Positions 6,882-14,998 of a DNA stretch of 14,999 bases are shown piece after piece (position 1 is the first letter of the stretch; each line of letters starts with the position of its first letter). Location of the stretch: positions 1 through 14,999 of the forward strand of contig JBEIDK010000079.1 of assembly GCA_040383485.1 (NCBI GenBank), read 5' to 3'. Below the pieces are notes generated by a model that made no database searches, was not told the DNA's origin, and was given only the letters and a program-made list of their open reading frames with translations. This stretch comes from JBEIDK01 sp040383485 (GTDB lineage: Bacteria > Bacteroidota > Bacteroidia > UBA4408). Both the position numbers and the translations under genes were made by a program.

Positions 6882-7889
6882 GTGCAACGTAAAAAAATAG
6901 CATTAGCATTACAAGGAGGTGGCTCTCATGGAGCATATACTTGGGGAATATTAGAACGACTGCTTGAAGATGAATCTTTAGATATAAGAGGTATATCTGG
7001 TACTAGTGCAGGCGCAATGAATGCTGCCATTTGTATCTACGGCGTTCATGTTGGAGGGAGAACAAAAGCAATTGAGTTACTAAGAGAATTTTGGATGAGA
7101 ATTGCAAATAACTCAACCTATACTCCATTTAATACCATGTTCGAACATCCAGCATTTGGCGGTGATTTGATGTTTTCCCCTGCATTTCAATTTTTCAATC
7201 TTCTTACAAATACCTTATCTCCTTATCAATTTAACCCGCTTGATATAAATCCATTACGCGATTTATTGTTAGATATGATAGATTTTGAAGAATTAAATAA
7301 ATCAGAAGCCAAACTATTTGTTAGCGCAACAAATGTAAAAAAAGGTAAACCTAAAGTATTTAAAATGCCTAACATGACAGTTGACATGCTTATGGCTTCT
7401 GCATGTTTACCAATGCTGTACAAGGCAGTTGAAATTGAGGGCGAGTATTATTGGGATGGAGGTTACATGGGAAATCCACCCATTTATCCATTAATTGATT
7501 ATACCGATAGCAATGATATTCTTCTCATTAAAGTTAATCCAACCGAAATAAAAGAGGTACCTAAAACTGTTAGAGAAATTCAGGACCGTGTAAACGATAT
7601 TTCATTTAACTCATCATTAACTGCCGAAATGCGCATGATACATTTTAAAGACAGAATACTGAATATAGGATATGATTTAAAAGGTAAGTTAAGAAAAATT
7701 TATTTTCACGAAATAAGTGCCGACGATGATTTAGCGGAATACTCGCTTTCATCAAAGTTTAATATCTCTAAAGACTTTCTCTTAAGATTACATGCCCAAG
7801 GAAGAATTGCCGCAGAAAGTTGGCTGGCAAATAGTTTGGAAAAGGTAGAAATTGAAAATTCAATTAATATTAGAAAAGTTTTCTTGTAA
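6882..7889 (+). CDS. Patatin-like phospholipase (PatD type)
   Basis: Predicted lipid acyl hydrolase of 335 residues. The oxyanion motif QGGGSHGAY is at 11-19, the nucleophile elbow GTSAG at 40-44 (Ser42), and the partner Asp in WDGGYMGNPP (D192), so the Ser-Asp dyad is intact. The C-terminal part (about 200-335) has the VPKTVREIQDRVNDISFNSSLTAEMRMI stretch seen in the DUF3734-bearing subfamily, which in other bacteria is linked to 3-hydroxybutyrate dehydrogenase genes. The start is a GTG at 6882: an in-frame TAA lies four codons upstream and the family start KKIALALQGGG follows at once. No signal peptide or TM segment is seen. The ABC gene begins 12 bp after the stop. The substrate (phospholipid, or hydroxyalkanoate-type ester) is not shown by the sequence. 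Confidence 0.92.
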   Translation: MQRKKIALALQGGGSHGAYTWGILERLLEDESLDIRGISGTSAGAMNAAICIYGVHVGGRTKAIELLREFWMRIANNSTYTPFNTMFEHPAFGGDLMFSPAFQFFNLLTNTLSPYQFNPLDINPLRDLLLDMIDFEELNKSEAKLFVSATNVKKGKPKVFKMPNMTVDMLMASACLPMLYKAVEIEGEYYWDGGYMGNPPIYPLIDYTDSNDILLIKVNPTEIKEVPKTVREIQDRVNDISFNSSLTAEMRMIHFKDRILNIGYDLKGKLRKIYFHEISADDDLAEYSLSSKFNISKDFLLRLHAQGRIAAESWLANSLEKVEIENSINIRKVFL

Positions 7890-7901
7890 AAACGTGCTTG
7901 T

Positions 7902-8522
7902 TTGAAAATTTCATTAAAAAATATATCTAAAAAGTACAATCAAAATTGGATTTTCAAATCATTAAATTTAGAAATTAATGATGCGGATAAATTGGTAGTA
8001 TTGGGTGCTAATGGAAGCGGAAAAAGTACATTTATGCAAATTGTTGCTGGATATGTAAGCCCAACAAATGGCGTTGTTTCCTACAGTGCAAATAATAAAA
8101 TTATAGAAAATGAAATTATTTATCAATCACTCAGCATTTCGGCTCCCTCATTAGAACTTATTGAAGAGTTTACGCTAGAAGAAAATATTTTATTTTTCAC
8201 TCAACTTAAGCCTCTAATGAATAATTTAACAGTATCAAAGTTAGCTTCACTCTGTTACTTAGATTCATCAATTAATAAACCACTTTTTCAATTCTCTTCA
8301 GGAATGAAGCAAAGGTTAAAGCTTGGACTAGCAATAACAGCAAATGTTCCTTTACTATTGCTTGATGAGCCTACCTCAAATTTAGATAAGCAAGGTATTG
8401 AATGGTATAAAAATTTAATAAATGATTATACTAAAAACAAAACGTGTATTGTTTGTTCAAATCAAGTTAACGATGAATATTTTTTTTGTAAGCAACAAAT
8501 TAATATTGATGATTATAAGTAA
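7902..8522 (+). CDS. Orphan ABC ATPase with non-standard signature and switch motifs
   Basis: A 206-residue ABC nucleotide-binding domain with no permease nearby. Walker A GANGSGKST is at 35-43 and Walker B LLLLDEPTSNLD at 151-162. The signature is FSSGMKQRLKLG (131-142) instead of LSGGQ. The usual switch histidine is replaced by Asn (CSNQVN, N187). The Q-loop region reads SISAPSLELIEEFTLEEN with no clear glutamine. These features are shared by a Bacteroidota group of stand-alone ABC ATPases as I remember it, so they are probably ancestral rather than damage. The start is TTG at 7902, giving MKISLKNISKKY, the normal first strand. Spacing of 12 bp to the patatin gene and 37 bp to the glycosyltransferase gene points to one operon. 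It may pair with a permease elsewhere or act as a soluble ATPase. Confidence 0.87.
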   Translation: MKISLKNISKKYNQNWIFKSLNLEINDADKLVVLGANGSGKSTFMQIVAGYVSPTNGVVSYSANNKIIENEIIYQSLSISAPSLELIEEFTLEENILFFTQLKPLMNNLTVSKLASLCYLDSSINKPLFQFSSGMKQRLKLGLAITANVPLLLLDEPTSNLDKQGIEWYKNLINDYTKNKTCIVCSNQVNDEYFFCKQQINIDDYK

Positions 8523-8559
8523 TTTGATTTTCAAATGATTGTAATTTAATAATTATTTA

Positions 8560-9726
8560 ATGGCATTAAACTCAATATCAATATTAACAGATGGTATCTA
8601 TCCATATGTAATGGGTGGCATGCAAAAGCATTCTTATTATCTAGCTAAATATTTTGCAAGAGCAAAAATAAAGGTGGATTTATATTACTATTTGCCAACA
8701 GACAAAACTGCTCAATTATCAAGTTTTACTGATGAGGAAAATAAATATATTGAACATATAATTATTGACATGCCTAAGGCAGATAAGTATATTGGTCATT
8801 ATTTAAGACAATGTTTATCATATTCAAAAAATATATATGAAATTCTTATAAAACGCGAAAGAACAGACTTTATATATGCTCAAGGTTTTACAGCATGGGC
8901 AATTTTCGAAAAAAAAACATCCCGATATAATCTACCTAAAATTGGAGTAAATTTTCACGGATTGGAACCCTTACAGAATGCTGCAGATTTAAAATCAAAT
9001 TTACAGAAATATATGTTGAAGCCATATTTACTGTATAACCTTAAAAAAGCTGATATAGTATTTAGTTTGGGAAGCAATCTAACAAACCTATTAGTAAAGT
9101 CTGACGTAGCTTTAAGTAAAATAATTCAAATTCCAATTGGCATTGAAAAGGAATGGTTGGTTGATTCTATTAAAGATATAAATAAACCTTTGCAGTTTGT
9201 GTTTGTTGGCCGAAATGAAAGAAGAAAAGGAGTAATTGAACTATATTCTGCCATTAAAAATATTAACCAAGAAAAAGCAATATTCAATTTTATTGGCCCA
9301 ATAGCCTTAACAGATTTAGAAAAAAAACGAAAAAAAACTATTAGAACAAATAACCAAAACTTAATTTTTCATGGAGCTATCTACAACCAACATAAAATAA
9401 AGGAAATAGTAGAAAAATGTGATGTTCTAATTTGCCCAAGCTATAGCGAAGGTATGCCAACTGTTATACTTGAAGCTATGAGTTGCGGACTAACTGTTAT
9501 TGCTACAAATGTTGGTGCAACTAATGAATTAGTTAATGAAAATACAGGATTTTTAATAAAAAATCCTAAACCAATCAAAATCAGCGAAGCCATAAATAAA
9601 GTGTTGGATACAGAGGAGAATAAACTTCTGCAATTAAAGTCTAATGCACTCAAACAAATTCAGGATTCTTTTTTATGGGAGAATGTAATAAAAAATACTA
9701 TTTCTAAAATTGAAAATTTCAGTTAA
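8560..9726 (+). CDS. GT4 family glycosyltransferase
   Basis: Retaining glycosyltransferase of the GT-B fold, 388 residues. The N-terminal domain has the acceptor loop GIYPYVMGGMQKHSYYLAK (12-30). The C-terminal Rossmann domain starts with FVFVGRNERRKGVIELYSAI (213-232), carrying the donor-phosphate-binding R/K residues, and the E-x7-E motif lies in SEGMPTVILEAMSCG (E297 and E305). The call is firm but the sugar donor and acceptor are not shown. It lacks TM segments, so it is probably a peripheral or cytosolic enzyme acting on a lipid-linked or polysaccharide substrate. It ends the bdhA-patatin-ABC-GT4 run, and no other polysaccharide genes lie beside it. A run of lysines (EKKRKKT, about 254-260) sits on two 8-A homopolymers without breaking the frame. 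Confidence 0.9.
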   Translation: MALNSISILTDGIYPYVMGGMQKHSYYLAKYFARAKIKVDLYYYLPTDKTAQLSSFTDEENKYIEHIIIDMPKADKYIGHYLRQCLSYSKNIYEILIKRERTDFIYAQGFTAWAIFEKKTSRYNLPKIGVNFHGLEPLQNAADLKSNLQKYMLKPYLLYNLKKADIVFSLGSNLTNLLVKSDVALSKIIQIPIGIEKEWLVDSIKDINKPLQFVFVGRNERRKGVIELYSAIKNINQEKAIFNFIGPIALTDLEKKRKKTIRTNNQNLIFHGAIYNQHKIKEIVEKCDVLICPSYSEGMPTVILEAMSCGLTVIATNVGATNELVNENTGFLIKNPKPIKISEAINKVLDTEENKLLQLKSNALKQIQDSFLWENVIKNTISKIENFS

Positions 9727-9836
9727 CAAAACAGAGCATTCTATATTTGCTATTCTATAAAAAAAAATTAAGTTTGTTTCCTTTTCATATAGCAGTTAAT
9801 AAGTTAATTACTATTAGGTTTTACTAAATATAATTT
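9727..9836. other. Short gap between the GT4 and PD40 genes
   Basis: AT-rich gap of 110 bp with the direct repeat ATTCTATA at two nearby places around 9739-9760. There is no hairpin with a T-tract. A promoter for the downstream PD40 pair is expected here, but none matches TTTG-N19-TAnnTTTG well. Confidence 0.3.
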
Positions 9837-11513
9837 ATGTCTAAAACTCACTTTTTTTATTTATTAAATGTTTTATTTTTATTCATTTATGTTGGCAATG
9901 TAAAAGCTCAAGATGAAGCAGAAATAGCAAAATTGTTTGATATTAAAAATTATGATGCCTCCTTAAAAGGATATAAAGCACTTGTAAAAAAAGATTCTAC
10001 CAACTTCTTATTTCGTTACAGATTAGGTATATGTTATCTAAATGCTAGAGCCGATAAAAGCAAGGCAATACCTCATTTTGAAGCAGTGATGAATCAACCA
10101 AAACCAATAGTTCAATGCTGGTTCGATTTAGGAAAGGCATATCAATATGCTAATAGATTCGATACTGCTATTTTCGCATATAAAAAAGCAATTGAACTAG
10201 GCTCTAAAAGATTAAAAGAAATTGAAAAGGCAGAAAGGCAAATCGAAACTTGCATAAATGCTAAAGAACTAATTCAAAAACCAGCCAATGTAACCTTCTA
10301 TAATATTGGAAAAAAAGTAAATACAGAATTTTCAGATTACTACCCAATTACAACTCCTAATGATGATTTGTTATACTTTACATCAAGACGCAAAGGTAAT
10401 ACAGGAAATACAGCTGATGCTGATGGAGTAGTTACCTCAGATATATATGTTTGTGAAAACAAATTTGGAGTATTTCAAAAACCAAAAAATCTTGGAATTA
10501 AGGTCAATACTGCTGGTGACGAACAAATTACTGGTGTTACATCTGACGGAAAAAAAATAATTCTTTATTATGATTATGGAGGAAAACAATTTGGTGATTT
10601 ACAAATTGCAACCAACCCAAAAAAAGATTTTGAAGCAGGTGTTGGCATTTCAGGCGGAGTAAACTCAACTTACTTCGAAACGGCAGGTTGTTTTGGTAAA
10701 AATGCCAGTCAATTATTCTTTGCCAGCGATAGACCCGGCGGTAAAGGTGGTCGCGATATTTATGTCTCTAATGAATTACCAGATGGTACCTGGAGTGAAG
10801 CAATACCTCTAGATGCAATCAATTCATCTTTTAATGAAGATTTTCCTCAAGTTTCTGCCGACGGACTTCGAATGTATTTTTCTTCAGAAGGCTTCAATAG
10901 CATGGGAGGATTTGACCTTTTTGTTTCTAATTATGATACCATCAAGAAAGTTTGGGGTTCGCCAAGTAATCTCGGTTATCCTATTAATTCTACTTATGAT
11001 GAAATGAGCTTTTCTTCGGTTGCGAGTAATGAATATGGATACATGAGCAAAATTATGGAAGAGGGAAGCGGTGACTATGATATCTACAAGGTAATTTTCA
11101 ATGAAAGAATTCAAAGTCCTGTTTCAATTATTAAAGGTCTTGTTCTTGGAACTGATTCTATAAAACCTAATATTCGTTCTACCATATATGTCATGAATAA
11201 GGTTAACTTTGATACCATAGGTATTTATAATACAAAAAACAATGGTAAATTTTTATTAATTCTGCCCGTTAATGATTATTATATTAGTATCGATTCAAAA
11301 GGTTACGAGCAATATCTAAATGAGTTAAAAATAGAAGGAGGTGAAAATTTTAAAGCAAATGCAAGTAAAACATTCAGACTAAAAGCTATCCCTAAACCTA
11401 TAGAGATACCCCCCCCTGTAGATACTAAATATAAAGAATTAAAACCAATTGAAAAGTTTGAATACAAAATAATCAAAGGAAAGAAAGTTAAGGTTAAAGT
11501 TGTTGAAAAATGA
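9837..11513 (+). CDS. TPR-PD40 envelope protein, PorE-like without OmpA domain
   Basis: Exported protein of 558 residues. Residues 1-24 form a signal peptide (hydrophobic core, then VKAQ) without a lipobox. TPR-like helices lie at about 28-140 (FRYRLGICYLNA, CWFDLGKAYQYANRFDTAIFAYKKAIELG). A PD40/WD40-like propeller covers about 150-420, with repeats seen as LLYFTSRR, QLFFASDRPGGKGGRDIYV and RMYFSSEGFNSMGGFDLFV. A carboxypeptidase-regulatory-like domain (CRD) follows at about 430-515, then a proline/lysine-rich tail ending KKVKVKVVEK. The order TPR-PD40-CRD is that of PorE, a periplasmic T9SS component, but PorE goes on to an OmpA peptidoglycan-binding domain, which is absent here. It is the first of two tandem paralogues of equal length. 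Its role in a T9SS is inferred only from the architecture. The reading frame after the stop shows signs of a decayed tail. Confidence 0.88.
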   Translation: MSKTHFFYLLNVLFLFIYVGNVKAQDEAEIAKLFDIKNYDASLKGYKALVKKDSTNFLFRYRLGICYLNARADKSKAIPHFEAVMNQPKPIVQCWFDLGKAYQYANRFDTAIFAYKKAIELGSKRLKEIEKAERQIETCINAKELIQKPANVTFYNIGKKVNTEFSDYYPITTPNDDLLYFTSRRKGNTGNTADADGVVTSDIYVCENKFGVFQKPKNLGIKVNTAGDEQITGVTSDGKKIILYYDYGGKQFGDLQIATNPKKDFEAGVGISGGVNSTYFETAGCFGKNASQLFFASDRPGGKGGRDIYVSNELPDGTWSEAIPLDAINSSFNEDFPQVSADGLRMYFSSEGFNSMGGFDLFVSNYDTIKKVWGSPSNLGYPINSTYDEMSFSSVASNEYGYMSKIMEEGSGDYDIYKVIFNERIQSPVSIIKGLVLGTDSIKPNIRSTIYVMNKVNFDTIGIYNTKNNGKFLLILPVNDYYISIDSKGYEQYLNELKIEGGENFKANASKTFRLKAIPKPIEIPPPVDTKYKELKPIEKFEYKIIKGKKVKVKVVEK

Positions 11514-11686
11514 ATTGAAAAAAAAAAATAAACACTGATACATTAAAATCAAATAATACTAATTTACCTGTATTAGAAACTAACAAAAATAAATGGTCTG
11601 ATTAAATTAAAAAGAACGAAACGAAAGGAATAAAACCAGCTGCAAAAAAGCCTAGAAGTAAAAAGAAAAAATTGTATAAAAAGTAA
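11514..11686 (+). pseudogene. Possible decayed lysine-rich tail of the upstream PD40 gene
   Basis: Between the two PD40 genes the sequence does not look like ordinary spacer. Skipping the TGA at 11511-11513 gives residues IEKKK, and after a frame change in the run of eleven A (11518-11528) a second frame reads on as INTDTLKSNNTNLPVLETNK, meets a TAA at 11603-11605, and continues as IKKNETKGIKPAAKKPRSKK to a TAA at 11684-11686. The lysine/alanine/proline-rich ending resembles the tail of the next paralogue (KEGKEKTKPKTKK). It has at least two stops and one frameshift. It may be a decayed C-terminal extension, or chance in an A-rich stretch. Confidence 0.35.
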
Positions 11687-11696
11687 TTATCATTAA

Positions 11697-13373
11697 ATGA
11701 AAAAGTTTTACCTACTTAAAATATTTTTGCTGTTAAACATTCTATTGTTTGCCGGCAACGCTGTTAATACCAATACTGGGCCGCAATCTTTAGTAACTAG
11801 CGATGATCCAGATGTACTTTATAAATTAAAGTTTTATAAAGAAGCAATTGATAAATTTTTACCAAAATTACAAAAGGATAAAAATGATGTGGATTTAAAT
11901 TATAAAATTGGACTTTGTTACCTACTTGGAAGCATTGATTACACAAAAGCTGTTGGTTATTTAAAAGTAGCTGCCGAAAGCGGAAAAGCAGAAATTGACA
12001 CTTATTATATGTTGGGTAAGGCATTTCAAAATGCTCTAATTTTCGATAAAGCTATCAATGCCTATGAAAAGTCTCTTGAAATTTTAAAAAGCAAGTCAGA
12101 TGCAACTTCTATGACAATTAAAAAACGATGTGAAAAAGAAATTGAAAATTGTAAATATGCAATTACAAATATTTCGTCTCCTGTTGATGTTACTTTTGAA
12201 AACTTAGGGAAAGAAGTAAATTCTGCTTTCTCAGACCTTGGTCCATATATTACTCCCAATAAAACAGAATTAGTTTTTTCATCAAATAGGGCAGAGGGTA
12301 ACCAATGCGAGAAACCGCGTAAACAAGGCTATACCTTCGATGCCTACATGAGTATTAATAAAGCTGGTAAATGGAGTAGAGCTACAAACATGGGCTCATC
12401 GGTAAATACACCATTAAATGAGCGTGTATCCAGTATTTCCAGTGATGGTGGAATTATGTTTTTTTATATTGATAACGAAGAATCTACCAAAGATGGAGAC
12501 ATATATGTTTCAACAGCAAACGGAAAGACTTTTAATATACCAGTAAACCTAAAAGGGTTGGTTAATTCGGGCGCTGAAGAATCTAATGCCAGTATTAGCA
12601 ATGATGGTTCAAAATTATATTTTGCCTCGGACAGGGCAGGAGGTGAAGGTGAAAAAGATATTTATGTTGCAAAAAAATTACCAAACGGTGATTGGGCAGA
12701 GCCAAAAAGACTATCAAAAACTATTAACACCATATATAATGAAGATTATCCGGTAATTATGCCAGATGATAAAACACTTTACTTCGCCTCTGAAGGCCAT
12801 AATAATTATGGAGGTTATGATATTTTTAAAAGTGAATGGGTTGATACCTTAAATGATTGGAGCACTCCTGAAAATATAGGTTATCCTGTAAATACTCCTC
12901 AAAATGATTATAACATTTCAATTACCGAAAAAATGCACGAAGGGTATATATCGGCAATTAGACCTGAAGGCTTAGGTGATTATGATATTTACAAAATTAT
13001 ATTTAATGATGCAGTGAGTGCTCCATATGCAACGCTAAGGAGTAGAATTTCTAATACAGACCCTAACGGTATTAATACAGAAGTGACAGTTAATGTCACC
13101 AATAAGAGCACACAAAAACTTATAGGTAAATATACCATTAGTGCAAAGAAAAAAGGTGACTTTTTTGCTGTTTTTCATCCTGGCGAGTATCAGTTAGAAT
13201 TCATTAATAGTCAATCAAAGCCATACTCAACTGATTTAGTTGTACTAGATAAAAATATCAGAGGAGAAATTATTAAGAAAGATTTTACACTTACAAGTTT
13301 GATAGAACAACCAGCTATTGTTGAGTCAAAAAAAGAAGGCAAAGAGAAAACAAAACCTAAAACAAAGAAATAA
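11697..13373 (+). CDS. Second TPR-PD40 envelope protein, paralogue of the previous gene
   Basis: Exported protein of 558 residues, the same length and domain order as its upstream neighbour. It has a signal peptide at about 1-22 (no lipobox), TPR-like helices at about 37-155 (LNYKIGLCYLLG, TYYMLGKAFQNALIFDKAINAYEKSLEI), a PD40 propeller at about 163-435 (ELVFSSNRAEG, KLYFASDRAGGEGEKDIYV, TLYFASEGHNNYGGYDIFK, GLGDYDIYKIIFND), a CRD at about 443-532 and a lysine-rich tail. Many positions match the first paralogue, for example VTFENLGKEVNSAFSD against VTFYNIGKKVNTEFSD, so a tandem duplication followed by strong divergence is likely. An OmpA C-terminal domain is again missing. A T9SS or gliding-related envelope role is plausible but not shown. 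The ATG at 11697 gives a well-formed signal peptide. The exonuclease gene starts 33 bp downstream. Confidence 0.88.
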   Translation: MKKFYLLKIFLLLNILLFAGNAVNTNTGPQSLVTSDDPDVLYKLKFYKEAIDKFLPKLQKDKNDVDLNYKIGLCYLLGSIDYTKAVGYLKVAAESGKAEIDTYYMLGKAFQNALIFDKAINAYEKSLEILKSKSDATSMTIKKRCEKEIENCKYAITNISSPVDVTFENLGKEVNSAFSDLGPYITPNKTELVFSSNRAEGNQCEKPRKQGYTFDAYMSINKAGKWSRATNMGSSVNTPLNERVSSISSDGGIMFFYIDNEESTKDGDIYVSTANGKTFNIPVNLKGLVNSGAEESNASISNDGSKLYFASDRAGGEGEKDIYVAKKLPNGDWAEPKRLSKTINTIYNEDYPVIMPDDKTLYFASEGHNNYGGYDIFKSEWVDTLNDWSTPENIGYPVNTPQNDYNISITEKMHEGYISAIRPEGLGDYDIYKIIFNDAVSAPYATLRSRISNTDPNGINTEVTVNVTNKSTQKLIGKYTISAKKKGDFFAVFHPGEYQLEFINSQSKPYSTDLVVLDKNIRGEIIKKDFTLTSLIEQPAIVESKKEGKEKTKPKTKK

Positions 13374-13406
13374 TAAATACTTTAGATTAACATAATACCA
13401 ACAATT

Positions 13407-14213
13407 TTGAAATTAAATTTAAACAGACCATTAGCTTTTTTTGATTTAGAAACAACTGGCACAAACATTGGTAAAGACCGTATTGTGGAAATGGCAATAA
13501 TGAAGATAATGCCTGATGGTGAACAAAAAGTTAAATCAATGCGATTTAATCCAACAATCCCTATTCCTATTGAGAGTTCTTTGATTCATGGAATTTATGA
13601 TACTGATATAAAAGACGCACCTTCCTTTGCCGAAAAAGCTGGAAACATTGCTGCTTATTTAGAGAATTGTGATTTAGCTGGATACAACTCCAACAGATTT
13701 GACATCCCTATACTACTTGAAGAATTTTTAAGAGCTGGAGTTGACTACTCTATCAAGAATAGAAAGTTTATTGACGTTCAAAATATTTTTCATCAAATGG
13801 AAAAGAGAACCCTTGAAGCTGCTTATCAATTCTATTGTAATAAACCACTCATTAATGCTCATAGTGCTGAAGCTGATATAATAGCAACCTATGAAGTGTT
13901 TATGGCACAACTAGAAAAATATAAGGATTCGGAAATTAACGACAAAGCGGGTAAAAGATATAAACCAGTAGTTAACGACATTAGTGCATTAGCCGAATTT
14001 ACAAAAGTAACTGACAATGTTGACCCATCCGGTAGATTAGTTTACAATGCAAAAGGAGAGGAGACTATTAACTTTGGTAAATATAAAGGTATGGTTGCTG
14101 CCGAAGTTTTCAAAAAAGACCCAGGTTATTATTCTTGGATGATGGATGGCGATTTTCCTCTTTACACCAAAAAGTTAATTACAGAAATAAAGTTGAGAGG
14201 AGTAGGGAAGTAG
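13407..14213 (+). CDS. DEDDh 3'-5' exonuclease with ExoX-like C-terminus
   Basis: DnaQ-superfamily 3'-5' exonuclease of 268 residues acting on nucleic acid in the cytosol. The catalytic residues are visible: Asp13 and Glu15 in FFDLETTG, Asp99 in GYNSNRFDIPIL, and His152 and Asp157 in AHSAEADIIATYEVF, which makes it the DEDDh type. The N-terminal domain ends near residue 172. The C-terminal piece (221-262), INFGKYKGMVAAEVFKKDPG followed by YYSWMM, matches the small domain found at the end of ExoX-like and related exonucleases. The start is TTG at 13407: it gives MKLNLNRPLAFFDLETTG and no ATG or GTG lies between it and the in-frame TAG eight codons upstream. The gene follows the PD40 pair by 33 bp but is functionally unrelated. 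It converges on ispG with a 23-bp gap. Confidence 0.9.
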   Translation: MKLNLNRPLAFFDLETTGTNIGKDRIVEMAIMKIMPDGEQKVKSMRFNPTIPIPIESSLIHGIYDTDIKDAPSFAEKAGNIAAYLENCDLAGYNSNRFDIPILLEEFLRAGVDYSIKNRKFIDVQNIFHQMEKRTLEAAYQFYCNKPLINAHSAEADIIATYEVFMAQLEKYKDSEINDKAGKRYKPVVNDISALAEFTKVTDNVDPSGRLVYNAKGEETINFGKYKGMVAAEVFKKDPGYYSWMMDGDFPLYTKKLITEIKLRGVGK

Positions 14214-14236
14214 ATTATTGAAAATATTAATTTACA

Positions 14237-14998
14237 CTAATTGGCTTCCACCCAGTCACCATTTGCTTTTATTAAATCTATCAAAGCATCAACTGCACCT
14301 TCTGTTTCAATGTTTTTTTGTACCACTTCTTTACCTTTATACAATGTAATTTTACCAACACCAACGCCAACATATCCATAATCAGCGTCAGCCATTTCAC
14401 CAGGTCCGTTCACGATACAACCCATAATTCCAATTTTCAAACCTTTCAAATGGTCGGTGCGTTTACGAATGCGTGCTGTGGTTTCTTGTAAATCAAATAG
14501 AGTGCGCCCGCAACTTGGGCAACTTATGTATTCTGTTTTACTTATTCGAGTACGAGTTGCTTGTAATATACCAAATGAAGTTCTGTTTATATAATCGCGA
14601 CCACCACAATTTTGAGCTTTTAACCAAATTCCATCCCCGAATCCATCAATGAACAATGCGCCAGCGTCAGTTGCAGATTGCAGTTGAAAATCAGTTTCAT
14701 TAAGGTCTTTATAATTACGTTTTATTATTACTGGAATTTTACAGTCTTGAAGCAGTAATTCAAAAAACATTCGTCTTTGCTCTGCCATTCCATGTTCATT
14801 AAAGGTATCAAAAACTAAAACTACATTTTTAATTAATTTGATTTTAGATATAAAGACATCTGTTAATGTTTCTGCATCTACAGCAACGAAATTTATTTCG
14901 CTACTAATTTTTGAAGAAGTAAAAATTTCATCCGCACAAAAAAGAGGAAACTCTCTGACTGGACTTTTAATTTGTTCCCAAGTTTGAGAATTGTATAT
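14237..14998 (-). CDS. ispG: IspG, C-terminal part, with an apparent frameshift
   Basis: 4-hydroxy-3-methylbut-2-enyl diphosphate synthase (MEP isoprenoid pathway), cut by the window edge at its 5' side. The [4Fe-4S] domain is intact: EYISCPSCGRTLFDLQ gives two cysteines, GIMGCIVNGPGE the third and the Glu ligand, and the end is LIDLIKANGDWVEAN. The upstream part (AVDAETLTDVF, NVVLVFDTFNEHGMAEQRR) fits the extra domain of Bacteroidota-type IspG, so the ATG at 14788 is internal and not the start. The frame stays open to a TAA at 14968-14966. In the next frame, 14997-14938 reads IYNSQTWEQIKSPVREFPLF and would join CADEIF if the run of five T (14942-14938 on the minus strand) had six. A single-base loss in that homopolymer is the simplest reading. 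Because IspG is normally essential, a sequence error is at least as likely as a real mutation. Confidence 0.88.
   Translation of the reverse strand: MYNSQTWEQIKSPVREFPLFCADEIFTSSKISSEINFVAVDAETLTDVFISKIKLIKNVVLVFDTFNEHGMAEQRRMFFELLLQDCKIPVIIKRNYKDLNETDFQLQSATDAGALFIDGFGDGIWLKAQNCGGRDYINRTSFGILQATRTRISKTEYISCPSCGRTLFDLQETTARIRKRTDHLKGLKIGIMGCIVNGPGEMADADYGYVGVGVGKITLYKGKEVVQKNIETEGAVDALIDLIKANGDWVEAN

Noticed and set aside
8522..8536. Inverted repeat ATTTGA-TTT-TCAAAT just after the ABC gene
   Set aside because: The stem is short and AT-rich with no T-tract; it overlaps the stop codon by chance composition and is not a convincing terminator or operator.
9736..9760. Direct repeat ATTCTATA twice in the GT4-PD40 gap
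   Set aside because: Two copies of an 8-base AT-rich word in AT-rich spacer are expected by chance.
14786..14788. ATG at 14788 as the start of ispG
   Set aside because: The reading frame and IspG-like sequence continue upstream (DTFNEHG before MAEQRR), so this Met is internal.
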